Below, piece after piece: positions 17,300 through 25,687 of a stretch of 64,000 bases of DNA. The stretch is taken from positions 62,001 to 126,000 of the forward strand of contig JBAXOB010000003.1 of the NCBI GenBank assembly GCA_037133475.1. The letters are read 5' to 3'. Both the position numbers and the translations under genes were made by a program. The notes under the pieces were generated by a model. The model saw nothing but the letters and a program-made list of their open reading frames with translations, had not been told where the DNA came from and did not search any database. This DNA is from CAIVAT01 sp037133475. GTDB taxonomy: Bacteria; Bacteroidota; Bacteroidia; Bacteroidales; FEN-979. Positions within the stretch are counted from its first letter, which is position 1. The number at the start of each line of letters is the position of its first letter.

Positions 17300-19177
17300 A
17301 TGAAAAAACTCTTACTCTTTGCGATTATGATTACTTGTGGTGTGGCTGTGATGGCGCAGTTCAGGCCCGCCAAACTCTCCAGGTCGTTACAAAACATGTA
17401 TCTGCTTGAAACACCGGCAATTGACAACCAGAGCCCGCTGATGCAAACGGGAAACCCGGTTGTAAACACAAAATCAGTAATGGATGACAATCTCGGTGTA
17501 TCAGGTACATACGACATGCAGTCCAATGGTGCCCCTATGGAACGCGTAGTTTGCTGGCCCGACGGGTCAGTTGCAGCTGCATGGATCAAGGCTGACTTAG
17601 CCAGTTATGCCGACCGCGGAACAGGTTACAACTATTCAAACGGTACTGCTTGGGGTGCTGGTCCTGCTGCACGCATTGAAACTTCCAAAACAGGCTGGCC
17701 CAACCTTTGCATCTGGAATGGTAACGGCGAAATCGTTGTTGCTCACAATTCCACCTCCAAACTGGTCATCAGCACCCGCCCTGTCAAAGGTACCGGTGCA
17801 TGGACCCGCTCAGATGCCCCGACAGGCCCTATCGGCTCAGCCGGCGCTGCCTTAAATCTCCTTTGGCCCAGAGCTATTACCAGCGGCGCAACTCATCAGT
17901 ACCTGCACGTTATTGCCCTTACCATGCCGGTCGCAAACGGCGGGATCACCTATAAAGGTCTTGACGGCGCGTTACTTTATTACCGTTCACTCGATGGCGG
18001 CACAACCTGGGATAAACAGGCTATCCAATGCCCTTCCCTCGATTCAATTAATTATAACGGCTTCAGCGGAGATGATTATACCTGGATTGAACCACACGGT
18101 GATACCATCGCTTTCCTCCAGGGAAATGTCTGGAATGGTACTTTCCTCATGAAATCTTTTGACAATGGCAGCACCTGGGTAAAACAGGAAATTGTGCACA
18201 ATTACTACAGTAAAAAAACTGCAACACAGGTTATCAATCCTACCTTCGGATGCGACGGAACAATGGCAGGCGCCATGGACAAAAACGGCGTATTTCACGT
18301 TGCAATCGGCCGTATGGCCAACTCACAGGATGCCGCAGGCTCCTACTTCCGCCCTGGTACCGATGGCGTTGTCTATTGGAAATCGACCGAAGGCCCCCTG
18401 GATACAGCTATGTTAGGCAATATTGACAGTGTTGATGCCCACCATAAACTGATTGGTTATGTTGCCGCTGATGCAGCCGGTGACTCAATCGTTGGATTCC
18501 CTTATTACAAAGGAGCTCTTTGCAACTATCCTTCCGTAAACATCGACAAGTATAACAATATCTATTTCTTATGGAGAGGCCTGACCGTTGGCAATCCTGA
18601 TCCGACACCTTACAACTACAGCCACGTTTGGGGCCGTGCCTTATTCAACGGACATACCACCATGTCCCCCATGGTTGACTTCAACGCCGACTTCCTGTAC
18701 ATTTTCCAGGAATTTGCCTATCCGGAAGTTTCCAAGACCATCAAAAACGGCAACAAACTTCTTGTGGTTGCCCAGACATCTTCACAGCCAGGTTCAAACG
18801 TAGTCGTAGGTACATCCACCTATCCTCCGGTTCCTGTTCATGAAGTTACCTTCTCTTACCGCGAAATCAACACTTCTGCCTTTATTGCCGCTGCAGTTCC
18901 TACAGCTCCCGAAGCCAGCAAAAACTTCGTTGGCCAGAACTACCCGAACCCTGTTAAAGGCATGACCTCCTTTAACGTCAGTATTGACAAAGCTTCCAAC
19001 GTAACTGTTGAAGTTTCCAATATCATGGGCCAGAAAGTGATGAATATGGACAAAGGTGTTGTCAACACCGGCACCCAGAAATTCACCATCGATTGCAATG
19101 CACTCACCTCCGGTATCTATTTCTATACCGTGAAGATCAATGGCGAATCCTATACCCACAAAATGATTGTTGAATAA
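17300..19177 (+). CDS. secreted Asp-box (BNR-like) protein with T9SS type A sorting domain, paralogue 2
   Basis: 625 residues, colinear with paralogue 1 and clearly the product of a local duplication. The two share long identical stretches in the signal peptide, in the region around CWPDGSVAAAWIK, in the Asp-box blades (here SLDGGTTW and SFDNGSTW) and in the sorting domain starting QNYPNPVKGMTSF. Differences concentrate in residues 30-50 and in surface-type positions. Third-position choices differ widely from copy 1 (this copy uses more A/T-ending codons), so the duplication is not very recent or one copy has drifted in codon use. It has its own -7 box and terminator. Function is unknown; an extracellular binding or structural role is inferred from architecture only. 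Confidence 0.88.
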   Translation: MKKLLLFAIMITCGVAVMAQFRPAKLSRSLQNMYLLETPAIDNQSPLMQTGNPVVNTKSVMDDNLGVSGTYDMQSNGAPMERVVCWPDGSVAAAWIKADLASYADRGTGYNYSNGTAWGAGPAARIETSKTGWPNLCIWNGNGEIVVAHNSTSKLVISTRPVKGTGAWTRSDAPTGPIGSAGAALNLLWPRAITSGATHQYLHVIALTMPVANGGITYKGLDGALLYYRSLDGGTTWDKQAIQCPSLDSINYNGFSGDDYTWIEPHGDTIAFLQGNVWNGTFLMKSFDNGSTWVKQEIVHNYYSKKTATQVINPTFGCDGTMAGAMDKNGVFHVAIGRMANSQDAAGSYFRPGTDGVVYWKSTEGPLDTAMLGNIDSVDAHHKLIGYVAADAAGDSIVGFPYYKGALCNYPSVNIDKYNNIYFLWRGLTVGNPDPTPYNYSHVWGRALFNGHTTMSPMVDFNADFLYIFQEFAYPEVSKTIKNGNKLLVVAQTSSQPGSNVVVGTSTYPPVPVHEVTFSYREINTSAFIAAAVPTAPEASKNFVGQNYPNPVKGMTSFNVSIDKASNVTVEVSNIMGQKVMNMDKGVVNTGTQKFTIDCNALTSGIYFYTVKINGESYTHKMIVE

Positions 19178-19196
19178 ACCTTCAGCCTTCATTCAG

Positions 19197-19230
19197 AAAA
19201 AGCTGTCCCGGAAGGGACGGCTTTTTTTTT
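19197..19230 (+). terminator. rho-independent terminator after paralogue 2
   Basis: Thirteen-bp stem built from AAAAAGC-TGTCCC and GGGACG-GCTTTTT with a GGAA loop, followed by T residues. Confidence 0.9.
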
Positions 19231-19307
19231 GCCCATCCGGCTCCATCAACTTTCATCGGTTAAAACCGGGAGATAGCCGATTAATATGAAGTTATGGACG
19301 TTTAATG

Positions 19308-19337
19308 TTTGCGGGATAAAAATATTTTGTAAGTTTG
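19308..19337 (+). promoter_or_regulatory. promoter (-33 and -7) of paralogue 3
   Basis: TTTG (19308-19311), an 18-base spacer, then TAAGTTTG (19330-19337). Both elements of the Bacteroidota housekeeping promoter are present at normal spacing. The ATG follows at 19402, leaving a leader of about 60 bases. Confidence 0.8.
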
Positions 19338-19401
19338 TCATGGGCCTTCCCGTTCCGGAAGATCTGACCTGATTGCCTATCAAACCCTAACAATACATTC
19401 T

Positions 19402-21213
19402 ATGAGAAAAATTACCCTATTGCTATTGATCCTGTGCATCTCGGCATGGGCAATGGCCCAGCAAAAACGCGCGGAAGTGCCTGCTTCCCTTAAAAATCAA
19501 AAAATGGCTGGTCCTGTTTCTGTAAAAGATATTTCGGCCCCGGCTCAACCCATGAATCCGACGACTGTTTCCAAATCGACCCTGGAAGATGTGATCGGGT
19601 CGACGGTTTATGATATGCAAACCAACACCTCTCCTTCAAACCATTTTTATGTCTATGATGACGGAACCATGGCCGGTGTGTGGACCATGGGGATGAACTC
19701 TCCCGGCTTTGCCGAACGCGGCACCGGGTACAACTATTACAGTAGCGGCGCCTGGGCTGCGGCGCCCACGGCCCGTATTGAAACCCTGCGCGCAGGCTGG
19801 CCCTCCTACGCCCCCCTGGGAGCTTCGGGAGAAATCGTGGTTACCCATACCGATTCACAGGGACTGGCGGCCTGTTCCCGTCCCGCCAAAGGTACCGGCG
19901 CCTGGTCCCAGCAGATACTGGCAGGACCCACGGGAGCCGTCGACATCAGCTGGCCACGCGTGATCACCTCAGGGCCGACGCACAATTCGGTACATGTCAT
20001 TTGCCTTACCTATAGCGCCTACCAGGGGCTCAACCTCGCGCTGCTCTACTGGCGCTCGCTTGATGGCGGTGTGACGTGGGATAAAAAAAATGTTATCCTT
20101 CCCGGGATGACCGCAACCGATTGCCTGGGCTTCGCCGGTGATGAATATGCATGGGCATCTCCCAAGGGCGATACCATTGCCTTCGTCATAGCCGGCCAGT
20201 GGGTCGATGGCTTTGTGATGAAATCATTTGACAATGGCGGCACCTGGACCAAAACCGTATTTTACAACAATCCATTCAAACTTACGCCTCTTACCACCAT
20301 CGTTCCCCGCTTCGCATGCCTTGACGGCTCTGTAGCCGTTGAACTCGACCACAGCGGAAAAGCCCACGTTGTCTCAGGCAGAATGTTCGCAAATGGCGAC
20401 GGCGCCAGCCACTTCTACTTTCCCGGCACCGATGGCCTGGTCTACTGGAACGAAAATATGGCGGTTCTCGATACCAACCGGCTGACCAGCCTTGATTCAC
20501 TGGATGCCCATGGACAACTGATCGGTTACGTAGTCGATAACGCCGCCGGGGATACCATCGTCGGGTTTCCCAAATATGGCACGGCACTTTCAAGTTTCCC
20601 GCAGATCAGCATCGACAACAACCATAACATTTCTGTGATTTGGGCAGGACTGACGGTCGGAAACCCGTCGCCCGACAACCTTAACTACCGGCATATCTGG
20701 GTCAGGGGATTTAATGCTACTGTTTCCCACTGGGGCTCTATGATCGACCTGAACAGCGATTTCCTGTCGATCTTCAAGGAATATACCTATCCCTCCATGG
20801 CCAAAAAGGTCATCAATAACAGTCTGAAATTTATCTATCAGTCGGCCGATGTTCCGGGTTCCGCCGTTAAGGATGCTACGGTGGCTTACCATAACAACAA
20901 TATCGAATACCGCAACGATGGTACCTGGGTCGGTCTGAACAGCCCGGCTGGTCTGAATAACAGTGTCTCCCAGAACTTCCCGAACCCTGTAATAAAAAAT
21001 ACCAGGATCAGGATAACCCTTGCCCGGACAACTGATGTCAGCATCCGGATTACCGACCTGACAGGCTCAGTGGTCATGGACCTTGACAAAGGAACCCTTG
21101 TCACGGGGAACCACGATATCACCATCGATGCCAGCCAGCTGAAGCCGGGAATCTATTTCTATACCGTAACCCTCGGAGGCGAAAAGATCACGAAAAAAAT
21201 GATCGTTCAGTAA
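19402..21213 (+). CDS. secreted Asp-box (BNR-like) protein with T9SS type A sorting domain, paralogue 3
   Basis: 603 residues and the most divergent of the three. It keeps the same plan: signal peptide (ending AMAQ), the conserved VYDMQTN segment, AERGTGYNYY, the ARIETLRAGWPS block, Asp boxes SLDGGVTW and SFDNGGTW, the FPGTDGLVYWNE block, and a type A sorting domain beginning QNFPNPV. Several acidic and cysteine positions of copies 1-2 are absent (for example the CWPDGSVAAAW segment is YVYDDGTMAGVW). It belongs to the same cluster but probably diverged before the duplication that gave copies 1 and 2. It carries the clearest promoter of the three and ends with a strong terminator. Confidence 0.88.
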   Translation: MRKITLLLLILCISAWAMAQQKRAEVPASLKNQKMAGPVSVKDISAPAQPMNPTTVSKSTLEDVIGSTVYDMQTNTSPSNHFYVYDDGTMAGVWTMGMNSPGFAERGTGYNYYSSGAWAAAPTARIETLRAGWPSYAPLGASGEIVVTHTDSQGLAACSRPAKGTGAWSQQILAGPTGAVDISWPRVITSGPTHNSVHVICLTYSAYQGLNLALLYWRSLDGGVTWDKKNVILPGMTATDCLGFAGDEYAWASPKGDTIAFVIAGQWVDGFVMKSFDNGGTWTKTVFYNNPFKLTPLTTIVPRFACLDGSVAVELDHSGKAHVVSGRMFANGDGASHFYFPGTDGLVYWNENMAVLDTNRLTSLDSLDAHGQLIGYVVDNAAGDTIVGFPKYGTALSSFPQISIDNNHNISVIWAGLTVGNPSPDNLNYRHIWVRGFNATVSHWGSMIDLNSDFLSIFKEYTYPSMAKKVINNSLKFIYQSADVPGSAVKDATVAYHNNNIEYRNDGTWVGLNSPAGLNNSVSQNFPNPVIKNTRIRITLARTTDVSIRITDLTGSVVMDLDKGTLVTGNHDITIDASQLKPGIYFYTVTLGGEKITKKMIVQ

Positions 21214-21262
21214 CCCAGGCACTGGCTTGGTGCTGTAACGAAAACAAATTCAATGCATTGAT

Positions 21263-21297
21263 AAAACCCTGCGGGAAACCGTGGGGTTTTTTTATCT
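21263..21297 (+). terminator. rho-independent terminator after paralogue 3
   Basis: AAACCCTGCGG (21264-21274), GAAA tetraloop, CCGTGGGGTTT (21279-21289), then T residues. The ccmB -7 box begins in the T tract. Confidence 0.9.
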
Positions 21298-21300
21298 TTG
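21293..21300 (+). promoter_or_regulatory. -7 promoter box for the ccm cluster
   Basis: TATCTTTG, 23 bases before the ATG chosen for ccmB (21324). It overlaps the T tract of the preceding terminator. Confidence 0.65.
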
Positions 21301-21323
21301 CAGGAAATTGGATAGGCGGTACG

Positions 21324-21983
21324 ATGGTCTGGACTGAAATCAAATATCTTGTCGGAAAGGAGATCAAACTCGAGTTGAAGCAGAAATATGTGCTCAACGG
21401 CATCCTGCTTTACCTCGTTTCGACCATTTACGTGACCTACCTGGCCTTTGAAAATGCCATCACCAGTGAAACCTGGAACTCGCTCTTCTGGATCATACTG
21501 CTTTTTGTTGCAGTTAACGGGATATCGAAAAGTTTCGTCCAGGAATCTCCCGCAAGGCATCTCTATTACTATACCATTGCCAGCCCCGAAGCGGTTGTGC
21601 TTTCCAAGATCCTTTATAACCTCATCCTGATGGCGATCCTCTCGGTGCTGTCGTTTGGCTTTTTCCTGCTGCTGATGGGAAACCAGGTGGTCAATGTGCC
21701 CCTGTTCCTGCTGACCCTGGTGTTCGGCAGCCTGGGATTGTCATCGGTGCTGACCATGGTTGCCGCCATCGCCTCGCGGGCTAGCCACAACTTTTCGCTG
21801 ATGGCCATCCTCAGCTTCCCCATCGTACTGCCCCTGCTCGCCGTCCTCATGAAGGTTTCCCACACTGCCCTCGTCAGTATGGACTGGTCGGGACTGGCGC
21901 CCCTTCTCGTTATCCTGCTGACCATCAATGCCGTGGTGATCGCCCTGGCCTATTTGTTATTTCCGTATCTTTGGCGCGACTAA
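21324..21983 (+). CDS. ccmB: haem exporter / cytochrome c maturation membrane protein CcmB
   Basis: Membrane subunit of the CcmAB(CD) ABC complex that releases holo-CcmE. The start at 21324 (MVWTEIKYLVGKEI) is preferred over an in-frame ATG at 21258 because that one lies upstream of the -7 box and inside the terminator. It gives 219 residues, the usual CcmB length. Six membrane spans are visible (about 22-40, 46-62, 95-118, 125-148, 155-178, 193-215). The stretch FVQESPARHLYYYTIASPEAVVLSKILYN matches CcmB. CcmA, the ATPase partner, is not adjacent. Downstream, a repeat array separates it from ccmC. Confidence 0.9.
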   Translation: MVWTEIKYLVGKEIKLELKQKYVLNGILLYLVSTIYVTYLAFENAITSETWNSLFWIILLFVAVNGISKSFVQESPARHLYYYTIASPEAVVLSKILYNLILMAILSVLSFGFFLLLMGNQVVNVPLFLLTLVFGSLGLSSVLTMVAAIASRASHNFSLMAILSFPIVLPLLAVLMKVSHTALVSMDWSGLAPLLVILLTINAVVIALAYLLFPYLWRD

Positions 21984-22045
21984 CAATTAACACAGGAGTA
22001 ATTAAATTTATTTGAAATTTTGAAGAAATGACCAATGCACTTTTT

Positions 22046-22180
22046 CATTGCCTGCATTGTTTGCATTACCTGCATTTCTGCATTCCTGCATTTCTGCATT
22101 CCTGCATTCCTGCATTCCTGCATTACTGCATTACTGCATTCCTGCATTCCTGCATTCCTGCATTCCTGCATTCCTGCATT
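22046..22180. repeat. short tandem repeat array, CATTCCTG family (array C)
   Basis: About sixteen units: CATTGCCTG, CATTGTTTG, CATTACCTG, then 8-bp CATTTCTG, CATTCCTG and CATTACTG units up to 22176. It fills most of the ccmB-ccmC gap. A short minus-strand frame rich in Met-Gln-Glu-Cys is only the translation of the repeat. Confidence 0.95.
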
Positions 22181-22206
22181 TTCTTCATTCATAAATAACT
22201 AACTGT

Positions 22207-22866
22207 ATGCTCAAAAAGGATTGGTGGAAATATTTATCCGGAATTTTGTTGCTCTATGCGATCATTGCCGGGTTCATCGTCGGGATCCCCGATACCATGA
22301 TACACGAGACCATGCGCAACCTCTTCTACCATGTGGGGATGTGGTTTGGGATGTTCTCGATGCTGATTACCGGCTTTATTTACAGCCTCCGCTACCTGAG
22401 GAAGTTCAGCGAAGTTGAGGACCTCGTTGCGGTGGAGGCCGTGAACGTAGGCCTGATGTTCGGCTTCCTGGGGATCTTTACCGGGATGATCTGGGCCAAC
22501 TTTACCTGGGGTACGCCCTGGGTGAAGGACCCCAAGCTTAATGGCGCGGCTGTCGGGCTTTTTATCTACCTGGCCTATATGATCCTGCGCGGCTCCATCG
22601 ACGACGTGCACAAACGGGCCAAAGTAAGCGCCGTGTACAATATTTTCGCCTTCTTCCTCTGGATCGTGTTTGTACTGATCCTTCCCAGGATCTCAGGCGA
22701 GAGCATTCATCCGGGGAAGGATTCACCTCCGGTGCTGCCCATGCACCTCGAAGCATCCATGCGCCCGGTCTTTTATCCGGCTATGATCGGATGGATCCTG
22801 CTGGGATTCTGGATCATGAACATCCGCGTGCGCATCAGGAAGCTCAGGCTAAGGATGGAAGAATGA
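22207..22866 (+). CDS. ccmC: cytochrome c biogenesis protein CcmC (CcsA/CcmC family)
   Basis: Polytopic haem-handling protein that loads haem onto CcmE. 219 residues, six spans. The tryptophan-rich periplasmic motif WANFTWGTPW (about 98-107) is present, flanked by histidines (H42 in FYHVGMW and H182 in PMHLEAS) that fit the two conserved axial-type His residues of CcmC. It stands between two arrays of the same repeat family in opposite orientations. The ccm genes lie in the order B-C-D-E on the plus strand, as in other Bacteroidota. Confidence 0.92.
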   Translation: MLKKDWWKYLSGILLLYAIIAGFIVGIPDTMIHETMRNLFYHVGMWFGMFSMLITGFIYSLRYLRKFSEVEDLVAVEAVNVGLMFGFLGIFTGMIWANFTWGTPWVKDPKLNGAAVGLFIYLAYMILRGSIDDVHKRAKVSAVYNIFAFFLWIVFVLILPRISGESIHPGKDSPPVLPMHLEASMRPVFYPAMIGWILLGFWIMNIRVRIRKLRLRMEE

Positions 22867-22870
22867 TCTA

Positions 22871-22932
22871 ATGCAGGAATGCAGGAATGCAGGCAATGCA
22901 GGCAATGCAAACAATGCAGGCAATGCAGGCAA
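22871..22932. repeat. short tandem repeat array, CATTCCTG family in reverse orientation (array D)
   Basis: On the plus strand it reads ATGCAGGA and ATGCAGGCA units, the reverse complement of the unit seen in arrays A, B, C and E. It starts five bases after the ccmC stop. Arrays C and D therefore flank ccmC as inverted copies. Confidence 0.93.
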
Positions 22933-23024
22933 TTTGGGGGTAATTGAAATGAGATGGATTTGGAGATGATTTGAAGAAAATAGTGAGTTTTTGGATTATA
23001 ATTATTATTGATAATTTTTTTTAT

Positions 23025-23171
23025 ATGGAAGCATACGGTAAAATTTTCGTGGTTGTGGCGGTTCTGGCCGTTATACTGGTCGGTATTTTCGGGTATCTTT
23101 TCACCATCGACAGGAAGGTGAAAAAGCTCGAGGAAGAGATGGATTCAAAATCAACAAACAAACAGAAATGA
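23025..23171 (+). CDS. small CcmD-like membrane protein (48 aa)
   Basis: One membrane span (about 7-27), then a basic and coiled-coil-prone tail (IDRKVKKLEEEMDSK). Size, topology and position between ccmC and ccmE match CcmD, the small adaptor that helps release holo-CcmE. The ATG at 23025 (MEAYGKIFVVVAVL) is preferred; an in-frame TTG at 22971 would add a second hydrophobic stretch and cannot be fully excluded. The stop overlaps the ccmE start (ATGA, 23168-23171), which indicates translational coupling. Confidence 0.8.
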   Translation: MEAYGKIFVVVAVLAVILVGIFGYLFTIDRKVKKLEEEMDSKSTNKQK

Positions 23172-23572
23172 AGATCATACATATTATCATCATACTGATA
23201 CTGGTCGTGGCAGTTGCCGTGGTGATCACCACCATGACCGATTCAAGCACCTACTCCGATTTCGCCGAAGCAGGCCGTAAGCCTGACAAGGAGTTGCATA
23301 TCATCGGGAAACTGAACCGTGCCAAACCCATCGAATACGATGCAAAGAAGAACGCCAACCAGTTCACCTTTTACATGGTGGATGAAAAGGGCGTTGAAAA
23401 ACAGGTGGTTTACAATAATGCAAAGCCGCAGGATTTCGAGAAATCGGAAAAGGTGGTCATTATCGGTTCCATGAAAGGAGAGCAGTTTCTCGCCAAGAGC
23501 CTGCTGCTGAAGTGCCCTTCGAAATACAACGATAAAAAACCTTCGAAGTTCGGCAGTAAAAAATTCGGCTGA
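23168..23572 (+). CDS. ccmE: cytochrome c maturation haem chaperone CcmE, CxxxY type
   Basis: 134 residues: one N-terminal anchor (3-22) and a periplasmic OB-fold domain. The family binds haem covalently through His in an HxxxY motif. Here the equivalent segment is CPSKY (C116, Y120; TGC at 23513-23515), the CxxxY form otherwise known from archaea and some sulfate-reducing bacteria. The tail after it is lysine-rich (KKPSKFGSKKFG). It is translationally coupled to the CcmD-like gene. No ccmF, ccmG or ccmH follows; the next gene is a UbiD-family decarboxylase. Confidence 0.88.
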   Translation: MKIIHIIIILILVVAVAVVITTMTDSSTYSDFAEAGRKPDKELHIIGKLNRAKPIEYDAKKNANQFTFYMVDEKGVEKQVVYNNAKPQDFEKSEKVVIIGSMKGEQFLAKSLLLKCPSKYNDKKPSKFGSKKFG

Positions 23573-23635
23573 TCATCTGTATTGGTCAGCCTGCGGCAGA
23601 ATTTCTGCAAGATAACTTCACCATAACGTTTTTTT

Positions 23636-25549
23636 ATGGCCTTTAAGTCGCTTTCCCGGTTTGTAAGGGTTTTGGAGGAAAATGGGGAATTGTTACGAAT
23701 CAGCGGGTTTGTTTCGCCAACCCTTGAGATCGCCGAAATTGCCGACCGGATGGTAAAAAACGGGGGCAAGGCGCTCCTTTTTGAAAATACGGGAACGGAG
23801 TTTCCCCTGCTGATCAACCTGTTTGCCTCCGACCGGAGGATTTGCCTGGCCCTGGGCGTAGAAACCCTTGATGATATTGAGCACGATCTGTCAAAGCTGC
23901 TGAAGGAATTCCTTGGGCCGAAGGCCAGCCTGATGGATAAGCTGAAGGTGCTGCCCGCGCTGCAGGAGGTGGTCTCATGGATGCCAAGATCAATCCGCGG
24001 CAGGGGAGCCTGCCAGGAGGTGAGAATGAAAACCCCCGATCTTTCAAAGCTGCCGGTACCCACCTGCTGGCCTGCCGATGGCGGGCCCTTTATCACCCTG
24101 CCCGGGGTTCATACAAAGGACCCTGTCACCGGGATCAGGAACCTGGGGATGTACCGCATGCAGGTTTTTTCCCCCGACATGACGGGCATGCACTGGCACA
24201 TGCACAAAGGATCAGCCGCACATTACCAGAAATACAAGGAACTGGGGCTGAGAATGCCGGTCACCGTGACGCTGGGCGGGGATCCTGTCTATACCTATGC
24301 AGCAACGGCCCCGTTGCCTGAAAACCTCGATGAATACCTGCTGGCTGGGTTCCTTCGAAAGAAGAGGGTCGAAATGGTCCGCTGTCTTACCAATGAACTG
24401 GAGGTCCCTTCCGATGTTGACTTTGTCATCGAAGGGTACGTAGATCCTGCCGAAGAGCTGATCCTGGAGGGGCCCTTTGGCGATCATACAGGTTTTTATT
24501 CGCTGGAGGGTTACTTCCCCAGGTTTCATGTTACCTGCATCACCCACCGGGCCGGCGCCATCTTCCCCGCTACCATCGTGGGAATTCCTCCCCAGGAGGA
24601 TGGCTGGATCGGCAAGGCGACGGAACGGATTTTCCTGATCCCCATCAGGATGACGGTTGTTCCCGAGGTTGTCAACATGCATATGCCCGTTGAAGGGGTG
24701 TTTCATAATATCACCCTCACCAGCATCAAAAAAAGTTATCCCGGGCAGGCCCTCAAGGTGATGAGTTCCCTGTGGGGCGCCGGACAGATGATGTTCAACA
24801 AGATCATGGTGGTGACCGACGGGGAGGTAAACCTAACCGATTACCTGTCGCTGGCAAAGGTGGTTTCCGAAAGGGTGGACCCTGTCCATGATATCCAGCT
24901 CGTTCGCGGTCCCGTCGACATACTCGACCATTCCAGCTCCCGCTATGCCTATGGAAGCAAGATCGGCATCGATGCAACGGTGAAGTTGCCGGAAGAGATT
25001 TCCCAGGAAGGAGCCGGAGAACAGGGAACTGACGGGGTAGGCGCAAGCCGGGAGATGCTCAGCCGGTTCCCGGAGATCAGCGCCATGAACGATGATTTGT
25101 GGCAGTCGGGAATTTCCCTGGTGATCCTGGCGGTTAAAAAGGAGAAGCGCCAGCACCTCAGGAACCTTGCAAACGATCTTCTTGTGCAGGGGCTGCTGAA
25201 GCAGGTAAAATTCATTCTTTTTGTTGATGATGTTCTGGATATAAATTCGTTGTCCCAGGTGGTATGGATATCGGCCAATAATATCGACCCGTTGCGCGAT
25301 TGTTTCTATATTGACAGGGAACCCGGTGTGAAGTTCAAAACCCTCTTCCTCGACGGCACCCGGAAAACCGGGACATACGATGATTTTCAGCGCGACTGGC
25401 CCAATGTGATCGTGATGGATGATGAGGTCATCCGTACGATCGACCATAAATGGAACCAGCTCGGGCTGGGACCCTTCATCTCCTCCCCCTCGCTTGTTTA
25501 TAAGCGTTTGGTTATCAATTCAGGAGCCACTTTTAAAGAGGATTTTTAA
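23636..25549 (+). CDS. UbiD-family decarboxylase, probably menaquinone biosynthesis
   Basis: 637 residues, matching the long UbiD homologues annotated as menaquinone-biosynthesis decarboxylase. UbiD enzymes use prenylated FMN, supplied by UbiX, to decarboxylate aromatic or unsaturated acids. The motif LEGPFGDHTGFYS holds the conserved acidic residues E278 and D283, which lie where the catalytic Glu pair of UbiD/Fdc enzymes sits; MHWHMHKGSAAHYQKY (about 185-200) is the metal/prFMN-phosphate region. Involvement in the futalosine-type menaquinone route is inference. No UbiX is adjacent. It begins 63 bases after ccmE, so it may be co-transcribed with the cytochrome maturation genes, a sensible respiratory grouping. 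Confidence 0.88.
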   Translation: MAFKSLSRFVRVLEENGELLRISGFVSPTLEIAEIADRMVKNGGKALLFENTGTEFPLLINLFASDRRICLALGVETLDDIEHDLSKLLKEFLGPKASLMDKLKVLPALQEVVSWMPRSIRGRGACQEVRMKTPDLSKLPVPTCWPADGGPFITLPGVHTKDPVTGIRNLGMYRMQVFSPDMTGMHWHMHKGSAAHYQKYKELGLRMPVTVTLGGDPVYTYAATAPLPENLDEYLLAGFLRKKRVEMVRCLTNELEVPSDVDFVIEGYVDPAEELILEGPFGDHTGFYSLEGYFPRFHVTCITHRAGAIFPATIVGIPPQEDGWIGKATERIFLIPIRMTVVPEVVNMHMPVEGVFHNITLTSIKKSYPGQALKVMSSLWGAGQMMFNKIMVVTDGEVNLTDYLSLAKVVSERVDPVHDIQLVRGPVDILDHSSSRYAYGSKIGIDATVKLPEEISQEGAGEQGTDGVGASREMLSRFPEISAMNDDLWQSGISLVILAVKKEKRQHLRNLANDLLVQGLLKQVKFILFVDDVLDINSLSQVVWISANNIDPLRDCFYIDREPGVKFKTLFLDGTRKTGTYDDFQRDWPNVIVMDDEVIRTIDHKWNQLGLGPFISSPSLVYKRLVINSGATFKEDF

Positions 25550-25571
25550 GAACATATTCCAAATTATTTTG

Positions 25572-25579
25572 TATTTTTG
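25572..25579 (+). promoter_or_regulatory. -7 promoter box for the TonB receptor gene
   Basis: TATTTTTG, 108 bases before the ATG at 25688. It implies an untranslated leader of about 100 bases. Confidence 0.5.
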
Positions 25580-25687
25580 CCAGTTATGTTCCGGAACAGG
25601 TGATGCCGGGATGATCCGGAAAACCCTGCTTTTACAGGGCCTGCGCCGGATGTCGGATCGTCTTTATTATGAAACAATGATCTACCT

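Noticed and set aside
15283..21213. Calling the three paralogues sialidases
   Set aside because: Asp boxes alone occur in many propellers; the catalytic Arg triad, FRIP motif and Tyr/Glu pair were not seen.
22046..22180. Repeat arrays as a CRISPR
   Set aside because: Units are 8-9 bp placed head to tail with no spacers, and no cas gene is present.
21980..22192. A 70-residue minus-strand ORF rich in Met-Gln-Glu-Cys
   Set aside because: It is only the translation of the CATTCCTG array; the periodicity comes from the DNA repeat.
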